8,219 nucleotides of DNA, taken from positions 1-8,219 of the forward strand of contig JAGLCH010000097.1 of the NCBI GenBank assembly GCA_023146355.1, in the 5' to 3' direction. The position numbers and the translations under genes were made by a program. The first letter of the stretch is position 1, and every line of letters starts with the position of its first letter. The notes under the pieces were generated by a model. That model was not told where the DNA came from and searched no databases. It was given only the letters and a program-made list of their open reading frames with translations. Positions 7,193 through 8,219 of this stretch are shown piece by piece. This DNA comes from Bacteriovoracaceae bacterium. Lineage in GTDB: Bacteria > Bdellovibrionota > Bacteriovoracia > Bacteriovoracales > Bacteriovoracaceae.

Positions 7193-7585
7193 ATGAAAAA
7201 CCTGATCGCATTTATCACAGTCCTAGTATCACTTAACGCTTTCGCTACCGACTACGGCCAGTACGGAGAGTGTTCGGGAGTATTCACACAAGCACTTTGG
7301 GAAATCACAGATGGTGAGGGTGTAGATGTTCTTTATGAAACTACTGCTCAAATGACTGAGAAAGAGTTCAACTCAACTCCAGTTTTCAACGATGGGTTTG
7401 AGTATCAATCTTGTAAAGATTCAGTAAGAGAATTTGCTTTCATGGATATGGAAGGTAATGAGTTCAAGATAATGTACACCAATGAAGAAAACTGTGACGG
7501 CGGCAACAGCTACGGCGTTATTGTGGACATGAACTCAAGTAAGATTATCGCACATATCAATGACAGTGATATTAGCTGCCTTTAA
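7193..7585 (+). CDS. small acidic secreted protein with four cysteines, function unknown
   Basis: I do not recognise a family. The 130-residue protein has a clear Sec signal peptide (1-18, NLIAFITVLVSLNAFA then cut before TDYG). The mature part has four cysteines (27, 74, 101, 129), enough for two disulfides, the last being one residue before the C-terminus. It is strongly acidic: 22 Asp plus Glu against 6 Lys plus Arg in the whole precursor. There is no lipobox and no second membrane segment, so it is probably soluble in the periplasm or outside. The codons favour AAC (7 of 10 Asn) and TTC (6 of 9 Phe), often a sign of high expression in AT-leaning genomes. It lies 116 bases after the metallopeptidase gene on the same strand; I see no firm terminator or promoter between them. 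The hairpin at 7657-7675 closes it on the right. Confidence 0.8.
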   Translation: MKNLIAFITVLVSLNAFATDYGQYGECSGVFTQALWEITDGEGVDVLYETTAQMTEKEFNSTPVFNDGFEYQSCKDSVREFAFMDMEGNEFKIMYTNEENCDGGNSYGVIVDMNSSKIIAHINDSDISCL

Positions 7586-7656
7586 AGGGTAGGATGACCA
7601 TCCTGTTATAGTCCGCTTGGACATTTGAAACTAAAAGCGTACGACGAGAAAAGATT

Positions 7657-7680
7657 AGCCCCTCAATGAGGGGCTTTCCT
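7657..7680 (+). terminator. rho-independent-type terminator between the small secreted protein and ssrA
   Basis: A perfect 8-bp stem AGCCCCTC (7657-7664) / GAGGGGCT (7668-7675) with an AAT loop is followed by TTCCT. The stem is strong but the T run is short and broken. It lies about 70 bases after the stop at 7585 and 46 bases before ssrA, which suits a barrier between two transcription units. Confidence 0.7.
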
Positions 7681-7684
7681 GTAT

Positions 7685-7712
7685 TTGAAAGCTGTGCTAT
7701 AAATAATATTCT
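7685..7712 (+). promoter_or_regulatory. probable ssrA promoter
   Basis: TTGAAA (7685-7690) and TATTCT (7707-7712) are 16 bases apart, and the second box ends 8 bases before the tmRNA 5' end at 7721. Each box matches the sigma70 consensus at 4 of 6 positions or better. TAATAT (7704-7709) overlaps and is an alternative -10. Transcription starting at or next to the mature 5' end would need little or no 5' trimming. Confidence 0.5.
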
Positions 7713-7720
7713 TACTAAGT

Positions 7721-8092
7721 GGGGGTGTCACGGTTTCGACAGGGGATACTGAAGTTTAGTGGGCGTGTCCAGGTTGGTCTCCACGGTCCTGGTAAAAAGG
7801 AGCCCAAAACACAATTGCTGAATCTAACGATTACGGCTATGCTCTTGCTGCTTAATTAAGCAGTCCTAGACATTGCGGGGTATGCACCAATAACAAAAGG
7901 CATGCGACACAGGTTCGGTACGCTGTCTAAAACGTATCGGTAGCCGCCCGAGGCCTACTCAAAAGTCTAAGGGGATGATGGTTGTCCTTACGCCATCTAG
8001 ACTTGTCTCAAGTCGATAAACTGAGACTACGCACGTAGTCCGCTATCTAGATGATCTTTTGGACGCGAGTTCGACTCTCGCCACCTCCACCA
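7721..8092 (+). ncRNA. ssrA: transfer-messenger RNA (tmRNA)
   Basis: tmRNA rescues stalled ribosomes: charged with alanine and bound by SmpB, it replaces the broken message and adds a degradation tag. The gene is 372 bases and one-piece, not permuted. The acceptor stem pairs GGGGGTG (7721-7727) with CACCTCC (8082-8088); the third pair is G7723 with U8086, the G3-U70 identity element of alanyl-tRNA synthetase. Next come A8089 and an encoded CCA (8090-8092). The T arm is GCGAG / TTCGACT loop / CTCGC (8065-8081). The tag frame starts at about GCT 7817 and reads AESNDYGYALAA, then TAA at 7853-7855. That stop sits inside a perfect 16-base palindrome (7848-7863), the expected hairpin at the end of the tag. 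The remaining 7864-8060 has room for the usual pseudoknots. The resume codon is inferred by comparison, not proven. Confidence 0.97.
7817..7855 (+). other. tmRNA tag reading frame (AESNDYGYALAA, TAA)
   Basis: Twelve codons from GCT to GCT, then TAA. With the alanine delivered by tmRNA itself, the added tag would be 13 residues. The ending YALAA is the standard ClpXP/Tsp degradation signal, and the SND part recalls the region that SspB binds in enterobacterial tags. The start at GCT 7817 is the most natural resume codon (Ala, preceded by A-rich sequence), but it cannot be fixed from sequence alone. Confidence 0.85.
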
Positions 8093-8095
8093 TTC

Positions 8096-8130
8096 TGCTT
8101 GATGTGAAATCAGGCACTTAACTTCTTTCA
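8096..8130 (+). terminator. probable ssrA terminator
   Basis: Four bases after the CCA, TGCTTGAT (8096-8103) pairs with ATCAGGCA (8109-8116) over 8 bp with one G-T wobble and a GTGAA loop. A pyrimidine-rich tract CTTAACTTCTTTC follows. The T run is interrupted, so termination might be partial. Its place directly after the mature 3' end is what one expects for ssrA. Confidence 0.5.
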
Positions 8131-8219
8131 ATCCCAAATCCGCACACAAGCTACCCAAAATGACTTATTCACGATGCCTTTCACCCTGAGGGCGCTACAG
8201 GGGTGGATTCGTGCGTCCA
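8131..8219. other. right-edge sequence without a convincing gene; two hairpin-like repeats
   Basis: No start with a ribosome-binding site is visible on either strand. A minus-strand frame is open from the window edge to a TGA at 8130-8128 (29 codons), and a plus-strand ATG at 8174 is open to the edge (15 codons). CACCCTG (8182-8188) can pair with CAGGGGTG (8198-8205) with one bulge, and TGGA (8204-8207) faces TCCA (8216-8219), which could extend past the edge. Confidence 0.3.

Noticed and set aside
7590..7605. AGGAT-GACC-ATCCT hairpin just after the small secreted protein
   Set aside because: The stem is 5 bp and the following bases are not T-rich; the 8-bp hairpin at 7657-7675 is the better terminator.
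8128..8217. Minus-strand partial frame (29 codons) entering from the right edge
   Set aside because: Too short to judge, and no family motif is visible. It could be the end of a convergent gene but cannot be supported.
1..8219. CRISPR array, insertion sequence or rRNA/tRNA genes
   Set aside because: No spaced direct repeats, no transposase motifs with flanking inverted repeats, and no tRNA-like cloverleaf other than the tmRNA ends were seen.

Overview
The window looks like chromosomal DNA from a Gram-negative bacterium of moderately low GC. The evidence is a Pal-type peptidoglycan-binding lipoprotein, several lipobox proteins, a large predicted outer-membrane beta-barrel protein, and a one-piece tmRNA. 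The mix of genes suggests the Bdellovibrio/Bacteriovorax group (Bdellovibrionota). That placement is an inference from gene content and style, not from a marker comparison.

The left half (35-4183, minus strand) is one tightly packed run of seven genes read from right to left: pal, a DUF4398-like lipoprotein, a CpoB/YbgF-like lipoprotein, a 66-residue lipoprotein, tsaD, rsmA and smpB. Four of the six junctions overlap by 1 or 4 bases, and the other two gaps are 12 and 16 bases, so this is almost certainly one operon with translational coupling. It begins with four consecutive lipoproteins, of which Pal and CpoB belong to the Tol-Pal envelope system. It ends with three translation genes: TsaD for tRNA t6A37 modification, RsmA for 16S rRNA dimethylation, and SmpB for ribosome rescue. 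A perfect TATAAT box and an AAGGAG ribosome-binding site precede pal.

Divergent from pal, on the plus strand (4287-7076), is a 929-residue exported protein. It has a signal peptide, a gluzincin-type zinc peptidase domain (HETVH plus WFTEG), a beta-propeller-like middle and a C-terminal barrel-like region ending in Trp. It is the least conventional gene here. A small, acidic, secreted four-cysteine protein of unknown function follows (7193-7585), closed by a hairpin terminator.

At the right end is a complete ssrA (tmRNA) gene (7721-8092) with encoded CCA, G3-U70 pair and a tag reading frame ending in YALAA. Thus both core parts of trans-translation, SmpB and tmRNA, lie about 7 kb apart on opposite strands. 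The last about 100 bases after ssrA hold a probable terminator and no convincing gene.
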